Below, one piece after another: positions 51,686 to 60,890 of a stretch of DNA of 64,000 nt. The DNA is taken from NCBI RefSeq assembly GCF_000718095.1, contig NZ_JOEI01000003.1:186001-250000 (forward strand), given 5' to 3'. The translations under genes were made by a program, and so were the position numbers. The DNA comes from Streptomyces scopuliridis RB72. GTDB taxonomy: Bacteria; Actinomycetota; Actinomycetes; Streptomycetales; Streptomycetaceae. The notes below the pieces were generated by a model that ran no database searches, was not told the DNA's origin, and was given only the letters and a program-made list of their open reading frames with translations. The first letter of the stretch is position 1; each line of letters starts with the position of its first letter.

Positions 51686-53308
51686 TCAGTGTGAGGCGAT
51701 CTGCTGGAGTGCCGCGCCCTGGTAGCGGGCACCGGCGTTCCAGAGGATGAAGGAGTTCATCTTGTTGGCCGCCGCGGCCTTGATCTGTTCGGCCACCTGG
51801 GGCGGCCCGTACTTGCTGCCCATCGAGAAGTCCTGGAGCCACGGGACGATCTCGGTCTGGGTGCCCTTCGCCAGGCGGGCGAAGTCGGCGAGCGAGCGCT
51901 GCACGATCGCGTACGGGGCGGTGTCGGGGTTGGCGACGCCGTACTCCCCGGGACCCCAGTGGGACGGGTAGACCATCGGCGCGATGTAGTCGCTGACCTT
52001 GACCAGGGCCCCGATGTCCTGGGCGATCTCAAGAGGCCGGGTGGCGGCAATGCCGAAGACCGAGACGCCGAGGTACTTGGCGTGCGGGCGCAGCGCGACC
52101 CGGGTGTCGGCAACGAACGAGGTGATGGCCTGCTCGGGGGTGGCGGACCCGATGCCCGGGAACCGCATCTTCGACAGCGGGCCGTCGGGGCGGCGCACGT
52201 AGTCGTAGAGGATGTCGTCGAAGCCGAGCTTGGCCGCTTCGACGGCGAGATCCTGGTTGTACTTGCGGACCGTGGGGTCGGCGAAGTTGGTGAAGGACAG
52301 GTTTCCGTAGTGCCCGCCGTTGTAGGCCTCTCCGGAGGGCGTCTGCACGACCTGGTTGCGCTTGCCGGCCTTCCAGGCCGCCGCGCCGAGCTTGGGGTCA
52401 CGGAAGGCGACGATACGGCCGATGACCTGGGCGCCGGCGGCGTGGATCTCGGCTATCGCCTTGCGGGCGTCGTAGTAGCCCTTGGCCGAGCCTATCTGAC
52501 GGGCCAGCGGCACCTGGGAGGCGTACCCGACCTCGCCGTCCTCGTCCTTGACGTCCAGCTGCACGGCGTTGAGCTTGCCGCTGCGGACCAGGGCGAGGAC
52601 GCCGCCGCGCAGGGTGTCGTTGCCCCAGCCGATGGCGGTGATGTGCGCGGCGCGGATCATGGGGCGACGGCCCCGGGTCGACACGGCCTTGGAGGTGGTG
52701 TTCCCGGCGCGGTCCACGGCGGTGACCGTCACGCTGGGGGTGCCCTTGGGCACCGTGATCTTGAAGGCACCGCCCTTGTCGATGGGAACCTCCTTGCCGT
52801 CGGCGGTCACCTTGGCGTCGGTGGAGGCCTTGCCGGTGATGGTCACGGGGTCGGCGGTGTTCTTGATCTCGGGGTCGGCCACCTTCAGGTCGGGGGCGCT
52901 GGTGTCCACGGTGAAGGCGACGACCTTGCGGTACGAGGCGAGGGGGAGCTTGCTGTCGCCCTCCACCACCAGGGTGTGCCGGCCCTCGGTCAGACGCGGG
53001 AGGGCGAGTTTCAGGCGGGCGCCCTCGGCTGTGACGGGGATCACCGCGCCGTCGAGGGTGGCGCGCACCTTTTCCTTGCTGCCGGCCGCCCCGGCGTCGA
53101 GGTAGGCGCTGACCTGTGCGGCCTTGCGCCCGTCGAGGTAGGCGCCGTCGGCGAGACCGTGCACGCCCGGTCCCGGCGCGAGGAAGGTCCAGGCTCCGAC
53201 GCCCGCTCCGGCCAGTGCGAGTGCCACGGCCGTCGCTATGAGGGTGCGCCGTCGGGCCGGACGGTGCGGACGGTAGGAGGAGGCGGAGGGCGATATGTAT
53301 CTGGGCAT
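51686..53308 (-). CDS. Putative glycoside hydrolase (DUF4015/GH-like), secreted or anchored
   Basis: The 540-residue protein has a basic start and a hydrophobic segment (LIATAVALALAGAGVGAWTF) as signal anchor, then about 180 residues of Ig/bacterial-Ig-like repeats (VDTSAPDLKVADPEIKNTAD, VTVTAVDRAGNTTSKAV). The C-terminal part is the TIM-barrel-like DUF4015 domain: LNAVQLDVKDEDGEVGYASQ, GRIVAFRDPKL, LGFDDILYDYVRRPDG, DYIAPMVYPSHW and FSMGSKYGPPQV. Acidic residues at strand ends suggest a hydrolase acting on envelope polysaccharide. AAAGGA precedes the ATG at 53308. Divergent from a polysaccharide deacetylase gene, hinting at a shared substrate. Confidence 0.85.
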   Translation of the reverse strand: MPRYISPSASSYRPHRPARRRTLIATAVALALAGAGVGAWTFLAPGPGVHGLADGAYLDGRKAAQVSAYLDAGAAGSKEKVRATLDGAVIPVTAEGARLKLALPRLTEGRHTLVVEGDSKLPLASYRKVVAFTVDTSAPDLKVADPEIKNTADPVTITGKASTDAKVTADGKEVPIDKGGAFKITVPKGTPSVTVTAVDRAGNTTSKAVSTRGRRPMIRAAHITAIGWGNDTLRGGVLALVRSGKLNAVQLDVKDEDGEVGYASQVPLARQIGSAKGYYDARKAIAEIHAAGAQVIGRIVAFRDPKLGAAAWKAGKRNQVVQTPSGEAYNGGHYGNLSFTNFADPTVRKYNQDLAVEAAKLGFDDILYDYVRRPDGPLSKMRFPGIGSATPEQAITSFVADTRVALRPHAKYLGVSVFGIAATRPLEIAQDIGALVKVSDYIAPMVYPSHWGPGEYGVANPDTAPYAIVQRSLADFARLAKGTQTEIVPWLQDFSMGSKYGPPQVAEQIKAAAANKMNSFILWNAGARYQGAALQQIASH

Positions 53309-53511
53309 CGTGGCGTCCTTTGTGCTGTGGCCGGGTGGTACCTCCATTGATTGCCGTGCCGGTGCGTCAGTCCTCCTGTTTTGTGCCGGATTTCATACGA
53401 ACGGCGGCGTTCGGCCCCGGCGTGGTGACTGCGCCATCCAGGGGACGGTGCGGTACGGGGGCTCCCGCCGCCGGTAGGGATGGCGCGACACATTCGACAT
53501 GGAGGTCCCTC

Positions 53512-54522
53512 ATGCGCCACCCGCTCGTCCCGCTCTGCGCCCTGGCAGGCGCCGCTCTGCTCGCCTCGGGCTGCTCCCCGGGGTCGTCACCGGCCGCCGG
53601 GGAAGGGCAGGCGGCCGCCTCGGCGGCGGCGGCCGGCCAGGCCGCCGCGAAAGACCCGGCGGAGGTCGGCGCCGACGAGCTCGGCCAGGTGCCGGTGCTG
53701 ATGTACCACCAGCTCACCGAGAAACCGGCCAGCGTCTACGACCGCACCCCGGCCGATTTCCGGGCCGAGCTGGAGCGCCTCGCCCGGGAGAAGTACGTGC
53801 CGGTCACCGCCCGGGACTTCCAGACGGGCCGCATCGACATCCCGGCCGGAACGCACCCGGTGGTCCTCACGTTCGACGACTCGACCAACAGCCAGGTGCG
53901 CCTCGGCCCGGACGGCGCCCCGGCGCGGGACACGGCCATCGCCATCATGGCGGAGACGGCGAAGAAGTACCCCGCGTTCAAGCCGGTGGCGACCTTCTTC
54001 GTCAACGCGGACGCCTTCTCGACCACCGGTCCCGCCAAGGCGCTGGCCTGGCTGAAGCAGCACGGGTACGAGGTCGGCAACCACACCGACCGCCACCAGA
54101 ACCTGAGTTCGCTGGACGAGGCGGGCGCCGCGAAGGCCATCGCCGGCGGCGTGCAGGCGATCGTGAAGGCCGCGCCCGGGACCCAGGTCACGTCCCTCGC
54201 CCTGCCCTTCGGGGCCATGCCCAAGCCGGCCGGGGTAGCCGCGCGGGGAACGGGCTACCGCAACGACGGGGTGTACCTCGTGGGGGCCAACCCCTCGGTC
54301 TCGCCGTTCGCCAAGTCCTTCACACCCGGCGGGATCCCGCGGATCCGTTCGGCGGGGCCCAAGGACCCGGACGCCGAGTTCGGTTCGTCGCGGTGGCTGG
54401 ACAAGCTCTCCGCCGGGAAGAACTGGTACGTCTCGGACGGGGACCCGAACACGGTCGCCTTCCCACGCGCCTTGCAGGACCAGGTGGCGCCGGCCTTCGC
54501 GAAGCGGGCCCGGCCGTACTAG
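53512..54522 (+). CDS. Polysaccharide deacetylase-family lipoprotein
   Basis: The 336-residue protein carries a lipobox (ALLASGCSPGSS; Cys about 21), an Ala-rich linker, then a NodB-like domain: VPVLMYHQLTEKP, VVLTFDDSTNSQV with the Asp pair, ATFFVNADAF and HGYEVGNHTDRHQNLSSL with the metal His residues. Such enzymes remove acetyl groups from peptidoglycan or poly-GlcNAc. Within the Asp-Asp motif, the usual TFDDG has Ser instead of Gly. GGAGGTCC precedes the ATG. No partner operon; divergent from the DUF4015 gene 203 bp away. Confidence 0.88.
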   Translation: MRHPLVPLCALAGAALLASGCSPGSSPAAGEGQAAASAAAAGQAAAKDPAEVGADELGQVPVLMYHQLTEKPASVYDRTPADFRAELERLAREKYVPVTARDFQTGRIDIPAGTHPVVLTFDDSTNSQVRLGPDGAPARDTAIAIMAETAKKYPAFKPVATFFVNADAFSTTGPAKALAWLKQHGYEVGNHTDRHQNLSSLDEAGAAKAIAGGVQAIVKAAPGTQVTSLALPFGAMPKPAGVAARGTGYRNDGVYLVGANPSVSPFAKSFTPGGIPRIRSAGPKDPDAEFGSSRWLDKLSAGKNWYVSDGDPNTVAFPRALQDQVAPAFAKRARPY

Positions 54523-54661
54523 ACGAGTAAGTCCGAAGTCCCGTTCTAGTGCCTAACAGGACAGGGCCTCGCCGGCGCGGACCCGGCGGGGCCGGGTCCG
54601 CGGGTCGCCCGGGGCCGGCCCCGAAACTGCCGCTGGTCCCCGGCTGAAACGCCAAAACAGC

Positions 54662-54704
54662 CCTACACCGGCTGCCCCCTCGGAAGGGGACAGTCAAAGG
54701 TGTA
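54662..54704 (-). terminator. Two-part hairpin downstream of tRNA-Glu
   Basis: Outer arms CTACACC/GGTGTAG enclose an inner CTGCCCC/GGGGACAG helix. It lies 12 bp past the tRNA 3' end on the minus strand and TTTT follows in GGGCTGTTTTGG, fitting a tRNA terminator. Confidence 0.5.
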
Positions 54705-54715
54705 GAAGCTGTTGG

Positions 54716-54788
54716 TGCCCCCAACGGGATTCGAACCCGTGCTACCGCCTTGAAAGGGCGGCGTCCTGGGCCACTAGACGATGAGGGC
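54716..54788 (-). tRNA. tRNA-Glu(TTC)
   Basis: The minus strand gives a 73-nt tRNA with acceptor GCCCTCA/TGGGGGC (one T-G pair), anticodon loop CTTTCAA (TTC) and T arm ACGGGTTCGAATCCCGT. Confidence 0.95.
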
Positions 54789-54868
54789 TAAGGGCCCGCC
54801 TGGGCGCTTTGCAGCGCGTCGGGGACGTGAGAAGCATATGGGATGGGCAGAGCTATCGCCAAAACGGT

Positions 54869-56515
54869 TTAGTCGGCGGGTACGGGGACGCCCGGCGAGG
54901 TCCGTGAGGGCGCGGTGGCTCCGGGCGTACGCGAGGGGGAGCCCGTGCCCGCCGACGGTCCCGGGCTGCCCGTGCCCGACGGATCCGGGCCGGGCGAGGC
55001 GCCGGCCCCCGGGGTGACGATCTCCTGCGGAAGATGGCGGCTGACCTCGGCGGTCGTCAGACCCAGCCCGCCGAGCGTGATCTCGTCCCAGGCCTGGAGC
55101 CGCTTGGTCGTCCGGTCCAGATAGAGCACGGACATCTGCACCTTCTCCGGGCTCTCGTTCTGTACGGCGCGCAGCCCGCCGCCGCCCGTCGAGCCCTCGA
55201 TCTTCAGCCGGGTGCCGTGCGGCAGCGTCTCGGTCTCGCGGTGGTGGATATGGCCCGAGAGGGCCAGCGGGACGAGGCCGTCGGTCTCCCGTGCCGCCAC
55301 CGGGTTGTGGGCGACCGCGATGTCCACGGGCGTGCCGGCCCGCTGCTGGTCGCGGAGGGCCGAGGCGAGCCGGATGCCCGTCATGCGTTCGGCGGGGTCG
55401 CCCTGGGCCTCCACCGAGCGGTCGGGGGTGAACTGCGGGTCGCCGCTGCCCGCCACCCGTACCCCGCCGACGGTCACGGCCCGGCCCTCGTCCAGGACCC
55501 GGACGTTCTTCATGCGGCCCAGATACTCCTGGGTGCCCCGGGAGTCGTGGTTGCCGCGCACCCAGACGTACGGGACGTCCAGGTCGGCGATCGGGTCGAG
55601 GAAGGTGTTCTCGGCGGAGGCGCCGTGGTCCATGGTGTCGCCGGAGTCGATGATCACGTCGATCCCGTACTGCTCCACGAGCGAGCCGATGATGTGCCAG
55701 GCCGCCGGGTTGAGATGGATGTCCGAGACATGCAGCACCCGGAGGGTGGCCGGGTCCGGCTGGAAGGTGGGGAGCGTCGAGGCGGCGTCGTACAGCTTGG
55801 TCACGTTGGTGACCAGCCGCGCCAACTCCTTCTGGTAGACGTCGAAATCGTTCACGATCGAGCGCGCGCTGCCGACCACCTGCGGGGCGGAGGAGAGCAG
55901 TCCGGAGAACCGCGGCTCCAGCACCGACTTGGGGTTCCAGGTGGCGTACGCGCCGACGCCCGAGGCGGCCAGCAGCGCGAGCGCCAGCCCGCCGGCGGCG
56001 AGGGCGCGGCGCGGGCGGCGGTAGACGGCGAGCCCGAGGGCGGTGGCTCCGGAGACGACGGCGACGACGGACCGTACGGCCAGGTCCGTGGTGCCGTTCA
56101 TGACATCGTGGCTGACCTCGCCCTGGAGGCCGGAGAGCCGCTCGGGGTGCTCGACGAGCGCCTGGGACCGTACGGGGTCCAGCTGGTCGACATCGACGTC
56201 GAGGCGGATGGGGGCGGTGTGCGTGCTCAGCTCCAGCGCGCCCAGCGGCGAGACATTGATCTTGGTGCCGCCGGTCAGGGACGGGCGCAGCGTCATCTTG
56301 GTGTCCATCGGCCCGACCGGGGTCCGTACGCTGCCGACGATCAGCAGCCCGAGCCAGGCGCCCAGCAGGACGACGGAGAGCAGCCCGACAGCGCGGGTGT
56401 AAGGGTGCGGGGAGTGGACCAGGGCGCTGGTGGGGGCGTCGCGGCGGGAACTGAGATGGCCCTGGATGCGGGTGAGCGAGGTACGGAACGGGAAGCGCGG
56501 TACATCACGGGCCAT
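54869..56515 (-). CDS. Membrane-anchored metallophosphoesterase
   Basis: The 548-residue protein has an N-terminal membrane segment (AVGLLSVVLLGAWLGLLIVG), an extracytoplasmic region of about 120 residues, a second hydrophobic stretch (VVSGATALGLAVY then GGLALALLAASGVGAYATW), and a calcineurin-like phosphoesterase domain with all metal motifs: HVSDIHLNP, SGDTMDHG, VRGNHDSRG, VAHNPVA and LSGHIHHRE. A Pro/Ser/Gly-rich tail ends it. It probably faces the outside of the membrane; substrate unknown. The ATG at 56515 begins the conserved start (ARDVPRFPFRTSLTRIQGH). Confidence 0.87.
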   Translation of the reverse strand: MARDVPRFPFRTSLTRIQGHLSSRRDAPTSALVHSPHPYTRAVGLLSVVLLGAWLGLLIVGSVRTPVGPMDTKMTLRPSLTGGTKINVSPLGALELSTHTAPIRLDVDVDQLDPVRSQALVEHPERLSGLQGEVSHDVMNGTTDLAVRSVVAVVSGATALGLAVYRRPRRALAAGGLALALLAASGVGAYATWNPKSVLEPRFSGLLSSAPQVVGSARSIVNDFDVYQKELARLVTNVTKLYDAASTLPTFQPDPATLRVLHVSDIHLNPAAWHIIGSLVEQYGIDVIIDSGDTMDHGASAENTFLDPIADLDVPYVWVRGNHDSRGTQEYLGRMKNVRVLDEGRAVTVGGVRVAGSGDPQFTPDRSVEAQGDPAERMTGIRLASALRDQQRAGTPVDIAVAHNPVAARETDGLVPLALSGHIHHRETETLPHGTRLKIEGSTGGGGLRAVQNESPEKVQMSVLYLDRTTKRLQAWDEITLGGLGLTTAEVSRHLPQEIVTPGAGASPGPDPSGTGSPGPSAGTGSPSRTPGATAPSRTSPGVPVPAD

Positions 56516-56646
56516 TGGTCGCGTATGCCCACGACGGGGGCCGGCCATGCCTGGGCACCGCCATCAGGAGTAATGGGCGGGGGATTCCGGTTACCCCCGG
56601 CCCCGCTCGTGACTCCGGGCCGGCTCGTTACCCCCGATCCGGCTCG

Positions 56647-56997
56647 TCACCCCCAGCCGAGCTCGTGCAGCCGGTCGTCCGCGATGCCGAAGTGGTGGGC
56701 GATCTCATGGACGACGGTCACGGAGACCTCGTGGACCACGTCCTCGGGGGTCTCGCAGTAGCGCAGGGTCGGCCCCATGTAGATGGAGATGCGGTCGGGC
56801 AGCACCCCGGCGTACCACTCGCCGCGGTCCGTGAGCGGAGTCCCTTCGTAGAGCCCCAGCAGCTCGGGGTCGGACGCGTCGGGTTCGTCCTCGACGAAGA
56901 CGGCGACATTGTCCATGACCTTGGTCAGCTCCGGGGGGATCTGATCAAGGGCCTGGCTCACCAGCTCTTCGAAGGTCTCGCGTGTCATCTCCAGCAC
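56647..56997 (-). CDS. Minimal zincin metallopeptidase-family protein
   Basis: The 116-residue protein contains VVHEIAHHFGIADDRLHELG, the HExxHxxG(I)xD zinc site of the DUF1025/metallopeptidase family of minimal zincins, preceded by TRETFEELVSQALDQIPPEL and VAVFVEDEP. No natural substrate is known. Starts at 56997; an ATG three codons later also fits. Ends 131 bp from the phosphoesterase start on the same strand, so the two may be cotranscribed. Confidence 0.9.
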   Translation of the reverse strand: MLEMTRETFEELVSQALDQIPPELTKVMDNVAVFVEDEPDASDPELLGLYEGTPLTDRGEWYAGVLPDRISIYMGPTLRYCETPEDVVHEVSVTVVHEIAHHFGIADDRLHELGWG

Positions 56998-57165
56998 ATG
57001 GCCATTGTCCAGCAGAGTCCGGCGGAACGGCCCCTGCGTTCCGCGTGCGCGGGTGCGGGATGAGTCCCGGGCGTGTCCCCGGCGGGGAAAAGGAAGTTGA
57101 GCAGGGAAACCCTTCCCTCGCCGCCGGCGGGGAGACCCGTATCGCGCCCCCCGGAGGTGCCACTC

Positions 57166-57819
57166 GTGCGCCAGTTGTCCGCCCCAGGCCGTTTCGCCGT
57201 CTGGATCGTCACGTCACTGGCGGTCGCGGCCTCCACCGGCTGCATGAGCGTCGGCGAGGACGAAGGAAAGCCGGCGCCCTCGCGGTCGGCGGAGGACCAG
57301 GGCGCCGCGGCCGAGCCCGACGGCCTCACGGGCGAGGGCGCCGGGGCCGGTGAGCCCCATGCCTGGCAGGGCCGTACGGAAGACGGCGGCGAGGAGCGGG
57401 CCGGCGCGGACGGCCGGGGGAAGGAGGGCCGGGACGGGAAGGGCTACGGCAAGGGCACGGACGAGCCGGGCGACATGGGCGGCACGGGCGGCAACGGCGC
57501 TTCGCCGAGCGCCAGTTCCGCCGTCACGCCCTCGCCCGAGCCCTCGAAGGGCACGCGTCCGCAGCCCGGGGAGCCGGTCCCGCCGGGGGACGGGCACGTA
57601 CCGCCCAAGGAGCCCACGCGCCCCGCGCCGCCGGCCTCCCCGCCGCCGGGGCCCCCGGGTCCGGATCCGGAACCGCAGCCCGAGCCGGAGCCGACGAAGC
57701 CGCCGGAGCAGCCGTCCGCGTCACCGGCGGCGGACGTCCGTACGGGCGCGATGTCGGCCGCCGACGGGACGGGGATGCGGAAGGAGCCGATGGCGTCGCC
57801 GCAACTCGGGCCGGTGTGA
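57166..57819 (+). CDS. Pro/Gly-rich lipoprotein or exported protein
   Basis: The 217-residue protein starts at GTG 57166 after GGAGG, with a signal sequence FAVWIVTSLAVAASTGCMSV containing a possible lipobox (ASTGC). The rest is disordered: Glu/Gly/Arg-rich, then Pro/Glu-rich (PPGPDPEPQPEPEPTKPPEQ), with no folded domain evident. It probably is a cell-surface protein with an extended, wall-spanning chain. It lies divergent from the zincin. I do not recognise a family. Confidence 0.7.
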   Translation: MRQLSAPGRFAVWIVTSLAVAASTGCMSVGEDEGKPAPSRSAEDQGAAAEPDGLTGEGAGAGEPHAWQGRTEDGGEERAGADGRGKEGRDGKGYGKGTDEPGDMGGTGGNGASPSASSAVTPSPEPSKGTRPQPGEPVPPGDGHVPPKEPTRPAPPASPPPGPPGPDPEPQPEPEPTKPPEQPSASPAADVRTGAMSAADGTGMRKEPMASPQLGPV

Positions 57820-57912
57820 CGGGGGTCACCGGCGGAGGCGGTCGCGGAGGTGGTCGCGGGGGCGGTCCGTGCCCGGTCTCTGCCGGGTCTGCCGACGGGT
57901 TTACCCACTGGT

Positions 57913-57942
57913 TTGCCTAAGAGGGGGGAGGGTGCGTATGGT
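57913..57942 (+). promoter_or_regulatory. Candidate promoter of the DEAD-box helicase gene
   Basis: TTGCCT (57913-57918), an 18-bp spacer and TATGGT (57937-57942) fit a housekeeping promoter. It would give a leader of about 145 nt before the ATG at 58095, typical for cold-inducible DEAD-box genes, with GC-rich inverted repeats in the leader. Confidence 0.4.
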
Positions 57943-58094
57943 AGTAGATCGTTTGATCATTGCCCGGCGCCGACACAGAAGAGCGCCGCGTGGCGCGTAC
58001 TCTCCCTTGCCGTGGCTGACCGCATTGAGGCGGTCGATTTGCGAATCACGGAGTTTGGGCGCGTGCCGAGACTCCGGAAGGTTTCGCATTTCGC

Positions 58095-60371
58095 ATGTCC
58101 ATTTCCAGTACTGACCACGCCGTCATGCCCGAGAACGAGTCCCCCGAGACGGTCACCGATGTGACCGCCGAGACCGTTGAGATCGTGGAGAGCGCGGAGG
58201 CCGTTGTGGCCCCCGAGACGGCGACCGAGGCCCCTGAGGCCACCGAGATCTCCGAGATCTCCGAGACCTCCGAGGTCGACGAGTCCGACGAGGCGTCAGA
58301 CGCCGACGAGACCCCCGGTCTCACCTTCGGCGACCTGGGCCTCCCGGACGGCATCGTCCGCAAGCTCACCCAGAACGGCGTCACCGCCCCCTTCCCGATC
58401 CAGGCCGCGACCATCCCGGACGCCCTGGCCGGCAAGGACATCCTCGGCCGTGGCCGTACCGGCTCCGGCAAGACCCTCTCCTTCGGTCTGCCGCTGCTGG
58501 CCACGCTCGCCGGCGGCCACACCGAGAAGAAGAAGCCCCGCGGCGTCATCCTCACCCCGACCCGCGAGCTGGCGATGCAGGTCGCGGACGCCCTCCAGCC
58601 GTACGGCGATGTGCTCGGCCTGAAGATGAAGGTCGTCTGCGGCGGTACGTCGATGGGCAACCAGATCTACGCGCTGGAGCGCGGCGTCGACATCCTCGTC
58701 GCCACCCCGGGCCGGCTGCGCGACATCATCAACCGCGGCGCCTGCTCGCTGGATCAGATCCAGATCGCGATCCTCGACGAGGCCGACCAGATGTCGGACC
58801 TGGGCTTCATGCCCGAGGTCACCGAGCTGCTCGACCTGGTGCCCGCGGGCGGTCAGCGCATGCTCTTCTCCGCCACCATGGAGAACGAGATCAGCACGCT
58901 GGTCAAGCGCTATCTGTCCAACCCGGTCAGCCACGAGGTCGACAGCGCCCAGGGCAATGTCACGACCATGACGCACCACGTGCTCGTCGTGAAGCCGAAG
59001 GACAAGGCCCCGGTCACCGCGGCGATCGCCGCCCGCAAGGGCCGCACGATCATCTTCGTACGTACGCAGCTGGGCGCCGACCGTATCGCCGAGCAGCTGC
59101 GCGACTCGGGCGTGAAGGCCGACGCGCTGCACGGCGGTATGACGCAGGGCGCGCGGACCCGGACGCTGGCCGACTTCAAGGACGGTTACGTCAACGCGCT
59201 GGTCGCCACCGACGTCGCCGCGCGCGGTATCCACGTGGACGGCATCGACCTGGTGCTGAACGTGGACCCGGCCGGCGACCACAAGGACTATCTGCACCGC
59301 TCGGGCCGTACGGCGCGGGCCGGCAAGTCCGGTGTCGTCGTCTCGCTGGCGCTGCCGCACCAGCGCCGTCAGATCTTCCGGCTGATGGAGGACGCGGGCG
59401 TGGACGCCTCGCGCCACATGGTCGGCGGAGCCGGCGCGTTCGACCCGGAGGTCGCCGAGATCACCGGCGCGCGTTCGCTCACCGAGGTCCAGGCCGACTC
59501 GGCGAACAACGCGGCCAAGCAGGCCGAGCGCGAGGCCGCGGAGCTGGCCAAGCAGCTGGAGCGCGTCCAGCGCCGCGCCGCCGAACTGCGCGAGGAGGCC
59601 GGGCGCCTGGTCGCCCGTGCGGCGCGCGAGCGGGGCGACGACCCGGAGGCGGCGGTGGCCGAGGTGGCCGCCGAGGCCGAGCGCGCGGTGGAGGAGGCGG
59701 CTGCCGCTGCCGCCGCCGTACCGGCGCAGCGTGAGGAGCGCAGGGACAGCCGCGACGACCGTGGCAACTTCGGGCGGCGCGACGACCGCGGCGAGCGCAG
59801 TGGCCGGGGCGGCGCGCGGGGCTACACCCCGCGTGACGACCGCGGTGCCGAGCGCGGCGCGGACCGCGGCGGTGACCGCGGTGGGTTCCAGCGTCGCGAC
59901 GACCGCGGTGGCGACCGTGGCGGCTTCCGCCGGGACGAGCGCCGGGACGACCGCGGCGGCGACCGTGGCGGTGACCGCGGTGGCTTCCAGCGCCGTGACG
60001 ACCGTGGTGGCGAGCGCGGTGGCTTCAACCGTGACCGTCGTGACGACCGGGGCGGTTTCCAGCGCCGTGACGACCGTGGTGGCGAGCGGGGCGGCGAGCG
60101 TGGCGGTTTCAACCGCGACCGTCGGGATGACCGCGGTGGCGAGCGCCGTGACGACCGTGGTGGCCGCTCCTTCGAGCGCCGTGACCACCGGGCCAGCGAC
60201 CGCCCGTTCAACCGCGACCGCCGCGACGACCGCCCGTCGAGCGGCTTCCGCCCCGGCGGCCACGACCGTCCGTCCACCCGCCGTGACGACCACCGCGGCG
60301 GCACGACGGGCACCGGTACCGGCTCCTTCGGCCGCCGCGACGACAAGCCGCGCTGGAAGCGCAACGGCTGA
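58095..60371 (+). CDS. DEAD-box RNA helicase with RGG/RDDRGG-rich tail
   Basis: The 758-residue helicase has an acidic N-terminal region (residues 1-75), then a DEAD-box core: the Q-motif-like TAPFPIQAATIP, motif I RGRTGSGKT, Ia PTRELAMQ, II DEAD in ILDEADQMSDLGF, III SAT and VI HRSGRTARAG. A coiled Glu/Ala/Arg helix follows (residues about 480-550). The last 200 residues are repeats of RRDDRGGERGG and RDRRDDRGG type, an RNA-binding RGG-like tail. Homologues act in cold adaptation and ribosome assembly. It is monocistronic with a terminator at 60415. Confidence 0.94.
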   Translation: MSISSTDHAVMPENESPETVTDVTAETVEIVESAEAVVAPETATEAPEATEISEISETSEVDESDEASDADETPGLTFGDLGLPDGIVRKLTQNGVTAPFPIQAATIPDALAGKDILGRGRTGSGKTLSFGLPLLATLAGGHTEKKKPRGVILTPTRELAMQVADALQPYGDVLGLKMKVVCGGTSMGNQIYALERGVDILVATPGRLRDIINRGACSLDQIQIAILDEADQMSDLGFMPEVTELLDLVPAGGQRMLFSATMENEISTLVKRYLSNPVSHEVDSAQGNVTTMTHHVLVVKPKDKAPVTAAIAARKGRTIIFVRTQLGADRIAEQLRDSGVKADALHGGMTQGARTRTLADFKDGYVNALVATDVAARGIHVDGIDLVLNVDPAGDHKDYLHRSGRTARAGKSGVVVSLALPHQRRQIFRLMEDAGVDASRHMVGGAGAFDPEVAEITGARSLTEVQADSANNAAKQAEREAAELAKQLERVQRRAAELREEAGRLVARAARERGDDPEAAVAEVAAEAERAVEEAAAAAAAVPAQREERRDSRDDRGNFGRRDDRGERSGRGGARGYTPRDDRGAERGADRGGDRGGFQRRDDRGGDRGGFRRDERRDDRGGDRGGDRGGFQRRDDRGGERGGFNRDRRDDRGGFQRRDDRGGERGGERGGFNRDRRDDRGGERRDDRGGRSFERRDHRASDRPFNRDRRDDRPSSGFRPGGHDRPSTRRDDHRGGTTGTGTGSFGRRDDKPRWKRNG
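59740..60250 (+). repeat. Arg-Asp-Asp-Arg-Gly-Gly coding repeats
   Basis: More than 20 imperfect repeats of CGCGACGACCGCGGTGGC-like units encode the helicase tail. They are coding and low in complexity; copy number is likely variable among strains. Confidence 0.75.
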
Positions 60372-60414
60372 CCGCCGGTGACCGGACTCCGGTCCGTCCC
60401 GGCTGACGCGTCAC

Positions 60415-60455
60415 CAGGGCCCGTGCCCCACCCCCGAGGTGGGGCTCGGGCCCTG
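60415..60455. terminator. Terminator after the helicase gene
   Basis: A 17-bp stem (60415-60431 with 60439-60455, one mismatch) 44 bp past the stop. Confidence 0.75.
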
Positions 60456-60653
60456 CCCGCGTCCGAGGCTCCGAGGGCCCGAGGGGACGGACACCCCCGT
60501 CCGACTCCGCCCACGAAAACCGCCCTGGGCCACCCTGCCGACACCTCCCCCGCGAACCGCGCAGACACCCGCGCCGACGCGCGACATACCCACGACGGCA
60601 TACCCGATCGGCGCAGGGCCGACGGCGGGCTATGCTCGTGTGTGTTGTGCCGA

Positions 60654-60726
60654 GGGCCGTTAGCTCAATTGGCAGAGCAGCGGACTTTTAATCCGTTGGT
60701 TGTGGGTTCGAGTCCCACACGGCCTA
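60654..60726 (+). tRNA. tRNA-Lys(TTT)
   Basis: A 73-nt cloverleaf: acceptor GGGCCGT/ACGGCCT, D arm GCTCAATTGGCAGAGC, anticodon loop CTTTTAA (TTT), T arm TGTGGGTTCGAGTCCCACA, discriminator A. The first acceptor pair is G-T rather than G-C, which is unusual. A degenerate copy of its 3' end lies 130 bp downstream. Confidence 0.95.
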
Positions 60727-60855
60727 CCGCCCGCAGGCAGGGGAATCCCCTACTGTCCCGCACCTGAGCGCCCCGCCCGTCCCCGACCGGCAGGGGCGCT
60801 CCGTCGTCTCGACCCTCATGCGTGAGCGATACGTGAACGGACGGTCCTCGACGGG

Positions 60856-60890
60856 TGGTTGTGGGTTCGAGTTCCGACCCCGCCTACGCC
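60856..60890 (+). repeat. Degenerate copy of the tRNA-Lys 3' end
   Basis: TGGTTGTGGGTTCGAGT (60856-60872) is identical to 60697-60713 of the tRNA, and CGCCTAC after it resembles CGGCCTACC. It cannot fold as a tRNA. It looks like an old attachment-site scar left by an element that used tRNA-Lys. Confidence 0.55.
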
